Assembly (NCBI GenBank): GCA_027490815.1
Contig: JAIXXJ010000021.1
Location: 62,001-126,000, forward strand
From: Streptomycetaceae bacterium
GTDB lineage: Bacteria > Actinomycetota > Actinomycetes > Nanopelagicales > Nanopelagicaceae
Length of the DNA stretch: 64,000 nt
Reading direction: 5' to 3'
Part shown: positions 24,795 to 33,584 of the stretch, one piece after another
How the letters are laid out: every line of letters begins with the position of its first letter
Position numbering within the stretch: position 1 is the first letter of the stretch
The notes under the pieces: generated by a model
The model's input: the letters and a program-made list of their open reading frames with translations, nothing else
Told to the model about the DNA's origin: nothing
The model's database searches: none
Position numbers and translations under genes: made by a program

Positions 24795-27700
24795 GTTTTA
24801 TTCACCTTAATGTTGCTAGCGCCTACTCACTAAAGTACGGAACAACTCGACCCAGTAATTTAGTAGAGCGAGCTGCACATTTTGAAATGCCTGCACTGGC
24901 CTTAACTGACCGCGATGGTTTAGCAGGTGCCATTGAATTTGCTCAAAGCTGTGTTGAGTATGGCGTTGCACCGATTATTGGAGTCAACTCTGCAATCGAG
25001 TTAGGTGGGGTTAAGGGCCGGATTACATTACTTGCCCACGGCGATGGCGGATGGCGCTCGCTGTGCAGATTGATGACATCACTAGCGATGACAAGTGATA
25101 CTCGTAAGCCATTTCTGACTCTAGATTTTTTACAGCGTTTTAGTAATTACAGCACCAATGTCTATGCACTACATGGACCTGAATCCCCAATGAGTAATGC
25201 GATACAGGCACATCGCTTTGATCAAGCTCTCTCTATTTTTAATCAAACCCGAGATTTATTTGCCAGTAGTGCAGTCGAATGTGTTTCACATTTAATCGCC
25301 GGTAAGGGCCCTCGATCTACCGAGCACGCTGCTAGATCCCTAGTTTTTGCTCGTGATAATGATATTGATGCAGTTATTACTAATGCAGTACGAATGTTAG
25401 ATAGAACAGATGGACCAGTAGCTGATGTCTTGGATTGCGCCCGCCAATTAGTGCCCTTACATGAGCGCCATCTTGAACGTCGCAATGCCGAAGGATTTTT
25501 GAAATCTAGTGATGAAATGATCTATCTAGCTAGCGAAGTTGCACGCGCTGCTGGGGAATCAACTCCGCGGGCGTTACTTAAAACAACTCGCCAATGGGCA
25601 GAACGTGCTCTCTTATCGCCTCACAGAGATATTGGTTTAGGGGGAGCGCATTTACCTGAGCCTCATGTAGTGGGCGCTGCAAATGCACAAGAGATGCGCG
25701 CTCTACTGCGCACTCGTAGCGAAGCTGGGATCAATCGCAGATACAGCAAAAACGATGCTATTAAAAAGGCACGGGCCCGTTTAGATGATGAGTTAGCAGT
25801 AGTTGCAACACTTGGCTATGAATCATATTTTTTAACTGTTGCAGATATTGCAGCAATGGCCAACGATGCCGGTATCCGAGTTGCTGCCCGAGGCAGTGGT
25901 GCAGGTTCATTGATCTGTCATCTACTTGGGATATCAAATGTAGATCCCATGCAGCACGGCTTACTCATGGAGCGTTTTTGCTCCCCGCTGCGCAAAGCCT
26001 TGCCAGATATTGACATTGATGTTGAGTCCGATAGACGTCTTGAGATCTATGACATGGTTTTTAAACGCTACGGTGATAACAACTGGGATGTAGCAAATAA
26101 TCAATCTCGATGCGCCGTTGTTGCAATGGTTGATACCTATCGCGCCCGACATGCTATTCGTGATGCAGGTGCAGCTTTAGGTCTACCTGGCATGGAGATC
26201 GACATGCTTGCAAAATCTATGCCACATATCAGGGCGCGCAACATATCTAAAGCTATCGAGTCACTACCTGAACTTCGAAGACTCAATATCTCCGCACCTC
26301 TTATGGCTGCAACTATTGAGATAGCACAACGACTTGATGGTCTACCGCGACATTTGGCGATGCATCCCTGTGCGATCGTTTTATCTGATGGTGGTTTTCT
26401 AGATCGCGCACCGCTAATGGCCAGTGCTGGTGGATATCCCATGGTTGCCTTTGATAAAGATGGTGTTGAAGCAGTTGGCCTACTCAAGCTCGATGTATTA
26501 GGAGTCAGAATGCAGTCAACGATTGCTTATTCAGTTAAAGAGATTGAGCGGGTTCATAAAGAAAAAATTGATATTGATTTAGTGCCACTTGATGATCTGG
26601 CAACCTATGAACTCATTCAATCAACTCGCACGTTAGGAATTTTTCAAGTAGAAAGTCCTGGCCAACGCGAATTAGTTGGAAAACTTGCACCCTCTAATTT
26701 CACTGATTTGATTATTGATATTTCTTTATTTAGACCCGGCCCAGTTAAAAGCGACATGATCACGCCATTTCTTAAAGCCCGCCACGGATGGGCGCCCGCA
26801 CAGATCATCCACCCTGACCTGTATGAGATTTTGGCTAGTACCGAAGGTGTTGTTGTCTTTCATGAACAAGTTATTCAGATCATTGCCACAATGACTGGAG
26901 CATCATTAGCAACAGCCGATGAGAAACGTAGATCGCTGGGCGATAGAGATGGCCAACAAGAAGTATGTGATTGGTTTTTCCCTGCAGCAACAGCCAAAGG
27001 GTATGAGCTTGCGATCATTCATAAAATTTGGGATGTACTGCGCGCTTTTGCATCCTTTGGTTTCTGTAAAGCGCACGCTGCAGCTTTTGCTTTGCCTACT
27101 TACCAATCAGCCTGGCTTAAACGGCACTACCCAGCGGCATTTCTTGCTGGAGTATTAACTCATGATCCAGGGATGTATCCCAAACGTTTAATCGTTGATG
27201 AAGCCCGACAAATGGGACTTACTATCGCACCTCTTGATGCCAATGCATCAGATGCGGTTTATCGCGTTGAAGATCACGGAAATGCAATTCGTATTGCGCT
27301 CTCAACTATTGCTCGGATTAGCGATAGCGAAATCACATCGATTATTGCTGCTCGGCCATATATTGATTTAGCTGATTTCGTGCACCGATCAGGAGCTAGC
27401 ACACCAGTTATTGAAAGCATGATCCTTACGGGAGCATTTGACCGACTACATCCTGATGTTAATCGCCGGGACTTGCTATTGCATTTTTCAGATCTGCAAA
27501 AATCACCAGCAGCAACGGTTTCAGGTGCGCAGATGAATTTAAACTTTGCGCCCCCTGAACTTACTAGCAGCGGTCTACCGGATATGTCTTCGGCAGAAAG
27601 CGTTAAGTATGAAGTTGATCGCCTTGGAATAGATATGTCACGACATTTGATTGAATTCTATGGAGAATTTCTTAATTCAATTGGGGCCGTTCGCTCTAGT

Positions 27701-28018
27701 GATCTGCTCAAGCAGCGTTCTCAGTCATCAGTCTTAGTGGCAGGCATTAAAGTGGCGATGCAGACACCACCGGTTCGATCTGGCAAGAGAGTTATTTTTT
27801 TAACCTTAGATGATGGTTATGGATGTAGTGATTCAACTTTCTTTACCGATGTTCAGGGAGAGTACGCCAATGTTTTGTACTCAACATCTTTATTGCTAGT
27901 TAGGGGCGTAACTCGCCGAACTGGGGCCAGAGGCATATCTATAAGAGCCACTGGGGTATGGGACCTGCGCGCCGCCTACGAAAGTTGGAACACTAAACAA
28001 AGTACGCTCGTAATATGA
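24791..28018 (+). CDS. dnaE2: Error-prone DNA polymerase III alpha subunit DnaE2 (ImuC)
   Basis: A 1075-residue C-family polymerase, shorter than the replicative DnaE later in the window. The PHP domain opens with FIHLNVASAYSLKYGTTRPSNLV, where catalytic-type histidines are partly replaced, as usual for DnaE2. The polymerase active site has RGSGAGSLICHLLGISNVDP, PDIDIDVESDRRLEIYDMV and FDKDGVEAVGLLKLDVLG. It belongs to the LexA-box operon DUF6504-dnaE2-dinB, with four-base overlaps on both sides. Its expected role is damage-induced mutagenic translesion synthesis. Confidence 0.95.
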   Translation: MSFIHLNVASAYSLKYGTTRPSNLVERAAHFEMPALALTDRDGLAGAIEFAQSCVEYGVAPIIGVNSAIELGGVKGRITLLAHGDGGWRSLCRLMTSLAMTSDTRKPFLTLDFLQRFSNYSTNVYALHGPESPMSNAIQAHRFDQALSIFNQTRDLFASSAVECVSHLIAGKGPRSTEHAARSLVFARDNDIDAVITNAVRMLDRTDGPVADVLDCARQLVPLHERHLERRNAEGFLKSSDEMIYLASEVARAAGESTPRALLKTTRQWAERALLSPHRDIGLGGAHLPEPHVVGAANAQEMRALLRTRSEAGINRRYSKNDAIKKARARLDDELAVVATLGYESYFLTVADIAAMANDAGIRVAARGSGAGSLICHLLGISNVDPMQHGLLMERFCSPLRKALPDIDIDVESDRRLEIYDMVFKRYGDNNWDVANNQSRCAVVAMVDTYRARHAIRDAGAALGLPGMEIDMLAKSMPHIRARNISKAIESLPELRRLNISAPLMAATIEIAQRLDGLPRHLAMHPCAIVLSDGGFLDRAPLMASAGGYPMVAFDKDGVEAVGLLKLDVLGVRMQSTIAYSVKEIERVHKEKIDIDLVPLDDLATYELIQSTRTLGIFQVESPGQRELVGKLAPSNFTDLIIDISLFRPGPVKSDMITPFLKARHGWAPAQIIHPDLYEILASTEGVVVFHEQVIQIIATMTGASLATADEKRRSLGDRDGQQEVCDWFFPAATAKGYELAIIHKIWDVLRAFASFGFCKAHAAAFALPTYQSAWLKRHYPAAFLAGVLTHDPGMYPKRLIVDEARQMGLTIAPLDANASDAVYRVEDHGNAIRIALSTIARISDSEITSIIAARPYIDLADFVHRSGASTPVIESMILTGAFDRLHPDVNRRDLLLHFSDLQKSPAATVSGAQMNLNFAPPELTSSGLPDMSSAESVKYEVDRLGIDMSRHLIEFYGEFLNSIGAVRSSDLLKQRSQSSVLVAGIKVAMQTPPVRSGKRVIFLTLDDGYGCSDSTFFTDVQGEYANVLYSTSLLLVRGVTRRTGARGISIRATGVWDLRAAYESWNTKQSTLVI

Positions 28019-29208
28019 GTGCAGTTGATGGGCCAACACAGGCCACAATTCTTCACGTAGACATGGATGCATTCTTTGCATCAGTTGCAGAGCGCGATAA
28101 TCCTGCGTTAAAAGGCAAAGCAGTAGTAATTGGGATGGGAACACGGGGAGTGGTCTCGGCAGCAAATTATGAGGCGCGCAAATTTGGAATTCATTCAGCA
28201 ATGCCTGTGAGTCAAGCACGTCGATTAGCCCCACATGCAGTTTTTTTACCAGTAGATATGGCCAGGTATCAAGAAGTTTCTCTAAACATCATGGAGATTT
28301 TTGAGAGCTTTACTCCAAACGTTGAACCAGTCTCAGTTGATGAGGCCTTTTTAGACGTTACTGGCGCTAAGCGATTATTAGGAACTGGTCGTGAGATTGC
28401 AACTGCAATTCGAGCAAAAGTAGAAAGCCAAGAAGGTATAACGTGTTCTGTTGGAATCGCTCCATCAAAGTTCATTGCTAAATTAGCATCGACACATTGC
28501 AAACCAAATGGAATGCTGGAAATTGCGCCAGAGCAGATTTTAGATTTTCTGCACCCACTTCCAATCTCGGCGATGTGGGGTGTTGGTCCAAAAACTGCTG
28601 AAATTCTAGAGCGCTTAGGACTTCGGATAATTGAAGATATTGCCAAGTTGCCCCGAACAACTCTCATACGTGCTGTTGGGCAAGCATCTGGAGCAACATT
28701 GCATGAGCTTTCTTGGGGAAGGGATTATCGAGATGTTGCGCCACATGACGGCGAAAAAAGTATTAGTGCGGCAGAAACTTTTCCAACTGATCTAGATAAT
28801 CCAGAAGAGATCTTGCGCGAGTTTTTAAAACTGTGCGAGCGCGCAACTTCTAGGCTTCGAGATAAAGGATTATTTGCAAAGACGATTAGCATTAAAGTTC
28901 GTTTCGGAGATTTCACAACAATTAATCGATCAAAAACTTTACCCCTTCCAATTGATGGAACACATGAGGTCTATGAAGTTGTGAAGACGATTTATGAAGC
29001 CCTTGGAATTGATCACGCTCGTCTTCGGTTGGTGGGAGTTAGTTTGGAGAATTTAACTGAAGGCGCACCTGTGCAACTGATGCTTGGCGAAAGAGAAAAG
29101 GGCTGGCGGGAGGCTGAAGGCGCCGTAGATAAAGCCCGTGAGCGCTTTGGCCCAGGCTCGGTACGCCCCGCTCGACTCATTGATTCCGGCGATGAACAAG
29201 AGGAGTAG
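28015..29208 (+). CDS. dinB: DNA polymerase IV
   Basis: Y-family translesion polymerase. Catalytic residues are intact: VDMDAFFASVE-like VDMDAFFASVAERD (Asp16) and PVSVDEAFLDVTGA (Asp109, Glu110), with the helix-hairpin-helix stretch MWGVGPKTAEILERLGL and a little-finger domain to residue ~360. The C-terminal tail (GWREAEGAVDKARERFGPGSVRPARLI) resembles actinobacterial DinB2-type ends and lacks a clear QLxLF clamp motif. In mutasome operons this place is usually taken by ImuB, which lacks active-site acids; this protein should be an active polymerase. Confidence 0.93.
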   Translation: MSAVDGPTQATILHVDMDAFFASVAERDNPALKGKAVVIGMGTRGVVSAANYEARKFGIHSAMPVSQARRLAPHAVFLPVDMARYQEVSLNIMEIFESFTPNVEPVSVDEAFLDVTGAKRLLGTGREIATAIRAKVESQEGITCSVGIAPSKFIAKLASTHCKPNGMLEIAPEQILDFLHPLPISAMWGVGPKTAEILERLGLRIIEDIAKLPRTTLIRAVGQASGATLHELSWGRDYRDVAPHDGEKSISAAETFPTDLDNPEEILREFLKLCERATSRLRDKGLFAKTISIKVRFGDFTTINRSKTLPLPIDGTHEVYEVVKTIYEALGIDHARLRLVGVSLENLTEGAPVQLMLGEREKGWREAEGAVDKARERFGPGSVRPARLIDSGDEQEE

Positions 29209-29228
29209 CGAGTCAGGCAAATCTGTTC

Positions 29229-29234
29229 TATTCT
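29229..29234 (+). promoter_or_regulatory. Leaderless -10 of the DUF3040 gene
   Basis: TATTCT six bases before the GTG at 29241. Confidence 0.48.
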
Positions 29235-29240
29235 GAGCAG

Positions 29241-29627
29241 GTGTCACTATCTGATCGTGAAAAGCGCCTTCTAGAAGAGATGGAGGCTGCCCTCTTAACC
29301 GAGGATCCACGCCTGGTATCGGCACTTTCTGCATCACCGCTATCTCCTTCCAAAAATCGGATAATTAAGGGAGTAGCTCTCTTGCTAGTTGGATTGGTAA
29401 CGGTGTTAGCGGGAGTAATTAGTAAAACCGCCCCCATCGGCATAGTCGGCTTTCTCATCGCTTTGACCGGGGTTATCACTGTGATTTCTAGTTTTTCAGC
29501 CTCTGGCAAGGTGAAGTCACTGTCTAAGAACTCCAACGGCCCAAAGACTTCCAAAAGCACATCAAAATTGCGTGATCGCATGGATAAGCGCTGGGACCAG
29601 CGCTGGGACGAGCGCAATAACCAATAA
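29241..29627 (+). CDS. DUF3040 domain membrane protein
   Basis: A 128-residue protein that opens with LSDREKRLLEEMEAALLTEDPRLV, the signature start of DUF3040 proteins found next to mraZ in actinobacteria. Two membrane segments follow (about residues 47-65 and 70-88), then a basic tail rich in Asp/Arg/Trp (RDRMDKRWDQRWDERNNQ). Function is unknown; its steady position before the division cluster suggests an envelope role. It ends before a strong terminator that separates it from mraZ. Confidence 0.88.
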   Translation: MSLSDREKRLLEEMEAALLTEDPRLVSALSASPLSPSKNRIIKGVALLLVGLVTVLAGVISKTAPIGIVGFLIALTGVITVISSFSASGKVKSLSKNSNGPKTSKSTSKLRDRMDKRWDQRWDERNNQ

Positions 29628-29672
29628 GTCTCCTAAGTAAGGGCGAAGATCTGCCCATTACTCCTGAATCTG

Positions 29673-29696
29673 ACCCTCCTTTTGGAGGGTTTTTTT
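29673..29696 (+). terminator. Rho-independent terminator before the dcw cluster
   Basis: ACCCTCC-TTTT-GGAGGGT, a perfect seven-pair stem, followed by six more T. It lies 45 bases after the DUF3040 stop and isolates the SOS/DUF3040 region from mraZ. Confidence 0.92.
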
Positions 29697-29742
29697 ATGC
29701 CCAAACTCCTGCGGGGTGCAGGCGGGGGTAAATGGGTTAATT

Positions 29743-29788
29743 GTGGCGAAAGGTGGTTGAAAAAGGGGAAAAGTGGAGTAAAGTGGGG
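29743..29788 (+). promoter_or_regulatory. MraZ operator: 10-bp-phased GTGGNN repeats with embedded promoter
   Basis: At exact 10-base steps the sequence reads GTGGCG (29743), GTGGTT (29753), AAGGGG (29763, degenerate), GTGGAG (29773) and GTGGGG (29783), separated by A-rich four-base spacers. This is the MraZ binding pattern of repeated GTGGRG boxes. A possible promoter, TTGAAA (29757-29762) and TAAAGT (29779-29784) with a 16-base spacer, is interleaved with the boxes, so bound MraZ should repress it. A small CAGGC/GCCTG hairpin follows at 29796-29811. Confidence 0.85.
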
Positions 29789-29853
29789 AATTACACAGGC
29801 AGTTGAGCCTGGTTTTTGGCCGAGCTTGATCTAGGGGAAGTAGGTGGGCAGCG

Positions 29854-30285
29854 ATGTTTCTTGGCACCCACGAACCCCGTTTAGATGAAAAAGGACGCCT
29901 GATTCTTCCAGCGAAATTTCGCGAAGAGCTTTCTGCAGGTTTAGTAATAACAAAAGGGCAAGAACGTTGTCTTTATGTATTTCCTTCACAAGAGTTTTCT
30001 GAAATTACACAAACCCTTAAACAAGCACCAGTAACTGCAAAGTCAGCACGTGATTACAGCCGTGTGATGTTTGCCGGTGCGCACGATGAAATTCCTGATC
30101 GCCAAGGTCGAGTAACGATTCCTCAAGCTCTTCGAACATATGCAGGATTAGAAAAAGATTGCGTTGTTATTGGCGCAAATACAAGAGTTGAAATTTGGGA
30201 TTCAAATTCTTGGAATGAATATTTAGCAGATCGTGAAAAGAGTTTCGCAGAAGTATCAGAGGAGGTCTTTCCAGGTTTGTTCTAA
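29854..30285 (+). CDS. mraZ: Transcriptional regulator MraZ
   Basis: DNA-binding autorepressor of the division and cell wall cluster, made of two AbrB-like (SpoVT) half-domains. The sequence starts [24 protein letters not shown] and repeats the fold at [19 protein letters not shown]. At 143 residues it is full length. AGGGGA lies about 19 bases upstream with weaker G-rich sequence nearer the ATG. It lies just downstream of its own operator and heads a run of 17 co-oriented genes to yggT. Confidence 0.96.
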   Translation: MFLGTHEPRLDEKGRLILPAKFREELSAGLVITKGQERCLYVFPSQEFSEITQTLKQAPVTAKSARDYSRVMFAGAHDEIPDRQGRVTIPQALRTYAGLEKDCVVIGANTRVEIWDSNSWNEYLADREKSFAEVSEEVFPGLF

Positions 30286-30296
30286 CTCTCATTTGT

Positions 30297-30434
30297 GGCC
30301 ACTGCCGACCCTTCGAAAGTAGCGACACCCCTTCCCCGGTGCCGTTACAACTTCAGATCCGTCGGCCGGCAGTGACCAGAGATGAGAACAGTTGTAAAGA
30401 AATAAAGCGGGAGTTACTTAGGAAAGGGGGACAA
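30297..30434 (+). ncRNA. Structured leader of rsmH, mraW RNA motif candidate
   Basis: Between mraZ and rsmH, CACTGCCG (30300-30307) pairs perfectly with CGGCAGTG (30367-30374), enclosing a CACC-N8-GGTG hairpin (around 30326-30341). The block is GC-rich against an AT-leaning background. A conserved structure called the mraW RNA motif has been described upstream of mraW (rsmH) in actinobacteria; position and general form fit, but I cannot align it to the published consensus. It ends before the AAAGGGGG site of rsmH. Confidence 0.6.
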
Positions 30435-31388
30435 GTGAGTATCGATAATGAACACATATCTGTAATGCGTGACCGTTGCATTGAACTTCTGTCTCCCGCA
30501 ATTGCCTCATCAAAAAATCCTGTTGTGGTTGATGCAACTTTAGGATTGGGCGGACATTCCGAGGCATTACTTCAGAAGTTTCCGCAGTTAACGGTAATTG
30601 CAATTGACCGAGATATGGATGCAATCACAAAAGCTTCAACCAGACTTTCTCAATTTGGCGATCGACTACTTACGGCCCATCAAAGTTTTGATGCGATTGG
30701 CGACGTTGTAAAAGATTTTGGGTTTAAGAAAATTGATGGTGCTTTATTTGATCTTGGAACATCCTCAATGCAGCTTGATCAATCAGAACGAGGATTTTCA
30801 TACTCTCAAGATGCGCCCCTGGATATGCGAATGGACCGCAGACAATCGTTGACTGCAGCAGAAATTGTCAATACATATGAGCCTGGTCAGTTAGTACGCA
30901 TTTTAAGAACGTACGGTGAAGAAAAATTTGCTACCCGAATTGTTGAATCAATTGTAAGAGCTCGAGAAATAGCACCGATGAATTCAACTGCCCAACTGGC
31001 TGCATTGGTCAAGGACGCGATTCCAGCGGCAACTCGTCGCACAGGTGGCAATCCAGCTAAACGAACTTTTCAGGCCCTTCGCATTGAGACAAATGATGAA
31101 CTGGGCAGCATCACTCGCGCTCTTCCAGTTGCACTTGAAATCCTCAATGTTGGAGCAAGGCTTGTTGTGATGTCCTTTCAATCTCTTGAAGATCGAATTG
31201 TTAAGGAGATTTTTGTATCAGCCAGCACCTCTGGTACCCCTCGAGAGCTACCAGTGGAGTTACCAGAATTTGCAGCAAAGTTTGCTTTGGTGTTTAGAGG
31301 TAGCCAAGGGCCAACAGATGTTGAAGTAGAAGAGAATTCACGATCACAGTCAGTGCGGTTGCGCGCCATAGAAAGAGTGGCTGCGTAA
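30435..31388 (+). CDS. rsmH: 16S rRNA m4C1402 methyltransferase RsmH (MraW)
   Basis: SAM-dependent N4-methylation of cytidine 1402 in 16S rRNA. The family start HISVMRDRCIELLSPAI leads into the SAM site VVDATLGLGGHSEALL, with GALFDLGTSSMQLDQSERGFS, PLDMRMDRRQSLTA, KRTFQALRIETNDEL and VVMSFQSLEDRIVK. The ORF track begins at 30339, inside the structured leader; GTG at 30435, five bases after GGAAAGGGGG, gives the usual ~317 residues and is preferred. It overlaps ftsL by one base (TAATG). Confidence 0.95.
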   Translation: MSIDNEHISVMRDRCIELLSPAIASSKNPVVVDATLGLGGHSEALLQKFPQLTVIAIDRDMDAITKASTRLSQFGDRLLTAHQSFDAIGDVVKDFGFKKIDGALFDLGTSSMQLDQSERGFSYSQDAPLDMRMDRRQSLTAAEIVNTYEPGQLVRILRTYGEEKFATRIVESIVRAREIAPMNSTAQLAALVKDAIPAATRRTGGNPAKRTFQALRIETNDELGSITRALPVALEILNVGARLVVMSFQSLEDRIVKEIFVSASTSGTPRELPVELPEFAAKFALVFRGSQGPTDVEVEENSRSQSVRLRAIERVAA

Positions 31389-31792
31389 TGGCACTTACCT
31401 CACTTGCACCTGCAGTCACACGATCAAGAAAAATTCTGGCCGAAAAGAGCGCCGAAGTTGCACTCAAACTCGTCCCAGAGCCAACTGCTGGTAAACAAGC
31501 CGATCGCAGATACTTTGCAGTTTTCGTCACTATGGTGGGTGTCGTTGGCTTAATGTTTTTACTCTTCATCAACACATTGTTGGCACAAGATGCATTTAAG
31601 CTTTCAGAGTTAAAAGCTGAAGCGAAATTAGTCAGCGATCAGCGAGAGGCAATTGCTCGGACGATTGACGAAATCTCCTCTCCTGAAGCTCTTGCACAAA
31701 AAGCGGCCGAACTTGGCATGAAGCCTTCAAAAGTTCCAAACTATTTAGATCTGAATTCCAGCCTTGAAAAAGGTGTGCTAAAAAATGGGTAA
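31388..31792 (+). CDS. ftsL: Cell division protein FtsL-like
   Basis: Small bitopic membrane protein of 134 residues. A basic cytoplasmic N-terminus of about 45 residues is followed by one membrane segment (VGVVGLMFLLFINTLLAQ) and a coiled coil (LSELKAEAKLVSDQREAIARTIDEI), then the SSPEALAQKAAELGMKPS block seen in FtsL/DivIC proteins. It should help assemble FtsQ, FtsW and FtsI at the septum. The name rests on architecture and its position between rsmH and ftsI, because sequence conservation is low in this family. Confidence 0.85.
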   Translation: MALTSLAPAVTRSRKILAEKSAEVALKLVPEPTAGKQADRRYFAVFVTMVGVVGLMFLLFINTLLAQDAFKLSELKAEAKLVSDQREAIARTIDEISSPEALAQKAAELGMKPSKVPNYLDLNSSLEKGVLKNG

Positions 31793-33584
31793 CTTTAACT
31801 TGGCGCATTCGAGAATAAGAGCACTAGTTTTGTTTATGGCTTTGATTATTTTCTTGTTTGGAGTTCGATTAATTCAGATTCAAGCCATTCAGGCGAGTGA
31901 TTATCGCTCGAAAGCATTTAGTGAGATGGAAAAAGTGAGCACATTGCAGGCCCCCCGGGGAGATATAACTGACATACATGGTGTGGCATTTGCCCGTAGC
32001 GTGGCTGCGATCAGCATTGTTGTTGATCAAACTCAAATTCTAAATCCAGCTAAAGTTGCAAAGCTCGCAGCACCCATACTTGGTTTACCCGAAGCAGATG
32101 TAGAGATTGCGCTGACGGGGACAAAAAAATGGAGCATGGTCTCCCGAAATGCAAAACCAGATACTTGGCTGAAATTAACCGAAGCAATCGCTGCCTATAA
32201 CGCAAAGTTTGAACCAGTAAGTTCTGAGCGAATTATTGGTTTCTATCCTGAGCGAAGTTATGTTCGCGAGTATCCATCTGGGGAGTTAATCGCATCTCTT
32301 GTAGGTTTTGTAAACCACGAAGGTATTGGTGCCACTGGCCTTGAATCGAGCATGAACTCGAAGATATCTGGAGTTAATGGAAAGTACTCATATGCAAATG
32401 GTTTCAAAGCCGAGATTCCCGGCTCACAGTCTGAAATCATTCCGGCGCAGGTAGGCACATCTGTGCGACTTACTGTTGATAGAGATATTCAATGGGTGGC
32501 ATCTAAGGCAATTGCCAAAGCGGTTAAGTCATCAAATGCATTAAGTGGAACAGTGATCGTAATGGATCCAAAGACTGGACACATTTTGGCACATGCAACT
32601 GCTCCAACTTTTGATCCAAATAACACTAAAAAAGTTTCATTAGTAGCGATGCGAAATCCATCCGTTCAAGATATTTATGAACCAGGCTCAACCGGAAAAA
32701 TCATGACTTTGGCCGCTGCCCTTGAAGAGAAAAAGATCACCCCAGATAGCGTTTTTACAGTTCCCTATAAATTAAAGCGTGCAGATAAGGTCTTTAGTGA
32801 TCACGAGCCCCATCCAACTCAACGATTAACCGCATCAGGGATTTTGGCAGTTTCAAGCAATACGGGGTCAATTTTGATTGGCGAGATGATTTCTAATCAA
32901 AGTTTGTATGACTACTTAACTAAATTCGGAGTTGGCGTTAAAACTGGAGCGGGATTACCGGGTGAATCACGAGGAAAACTTTTGGAAGTTAACCAATGGT
33001 CTGGAACCACAGCGCCTACAGTAGCTTTTGGACAGGGCTACTCACTGAACACTATGCAAGCAACAAGTATCTTTGCCACGATTGCAAATGATGGAGTGAG
33101 AGTTCCGCCAACGGTTATTGCCGGTACAAGTGATTCAAGTGGAAATTACACACCAACTGAGAAGCAAAAGGCAGTTCGAGTAGTAAGTGCTACAACAGCC
33201 AAGCAGATGAGAATGATGATGGAAACAGTTGTCTCTGCACATGGAACAGCGCCATCGGCTGCTATTGATGGCTATCGAGTAGCTGGTAAAACTGGTACAG
33301 CCCAGCGAATTGATGACACTTGTGGTTGTTATCGCGGGTATACAGCTTCATTTATTGGTTTTGCTCCGGCTGATAAACCAGCATATGTCATTAATGTAAC
33401 TATTCAAGATCCAAAAGGTATGCACTGGGGCGGCGCACTTGGTGGTCCAGTATTTAGAGAAGTAATGTCTTTTGTCTTGCAGTCGCAAGGAGTTGCACCA
33501 AGTCAGACAAAAATAAAAAAAGTTGCCCTCAATGAAGCACAGTTACTTGCTCATAATAAGGTTCTACGTGTTAAGACCAATTGA
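31785..33584 (+). CDS. ftsI: Septal peptidoglycan transpeptidase FtsI (PBP3)
   Basis: Class B penicillin-binding protein that cross-links septal peptidoglycan. One N-terminal membrane anchor (about residues 10-30) is followed by the dimerisation domain with APRGDITDIHG, then the transpeptidase motifs GSTGK (nucleophile Ser302), SSNTG and VAGKTGTAQR. At 599 residues it is full length and has no PASTA domain. It overlaps ftsL by eight bases and murE by 17. Confidence 0.96.
   Translation: MGNFNLAHSRIRALVLFMALIIFLFGVRLIQIQAIQASDYRSKAFSEMEKVSTLQAPRGDITDIHGVAFARSVAAISIVVDQTQILNPAKVAKLAAPILGLPEADVEIALTGTKKWSMVSRNAKPDTWLKLTEAIAAYNAKFEPVSSERIIGFYPERSYVREYPSGELIASLVGFVNHEGIGATGLESSMNSKISGVNGKYSYANGFKAEIPGSQSEIIPAQVGTSVRLTVDRDIQWVASKAIAKAVKSSNALSGTVIVMDPKTGHILAHATAPTFDPNNTKKVSLVAMRNPSVQDIYEPGSTGKIMTLAAALEEKKITPDSVFTVPYKLKRADKVFSDHEPHPTQRLTASGILAVSSNTGSILIGEMISNQSLYDYLTKFGVGVKTGAGLPGESRGKLLEVNQWSGTTAPTVAFGQGYSLNTMQATSIFATIANDGVRVPPTVIAGTSDSSGNYTPTEKQKAVRVVSATTAKQMRMMMETVVSAHGTAPSAAIDGYRVAGKTGTAQRIDDTCGCYRGYTASFIGFAPADKPAYVINVTIQDPKGMHWGGALGGPVFREVMSFVLQSQGVAPSQTKIKKVALNEAQLLAHNKVLRVKTN

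Noticed and set aside
30339-30434. N-terminal extension of RsmH in the ORF track
   Set aside because: It covers a structured RNA leader and lacks a ribosome-binding site; GTG at 30435 follows AAAGGGGG.
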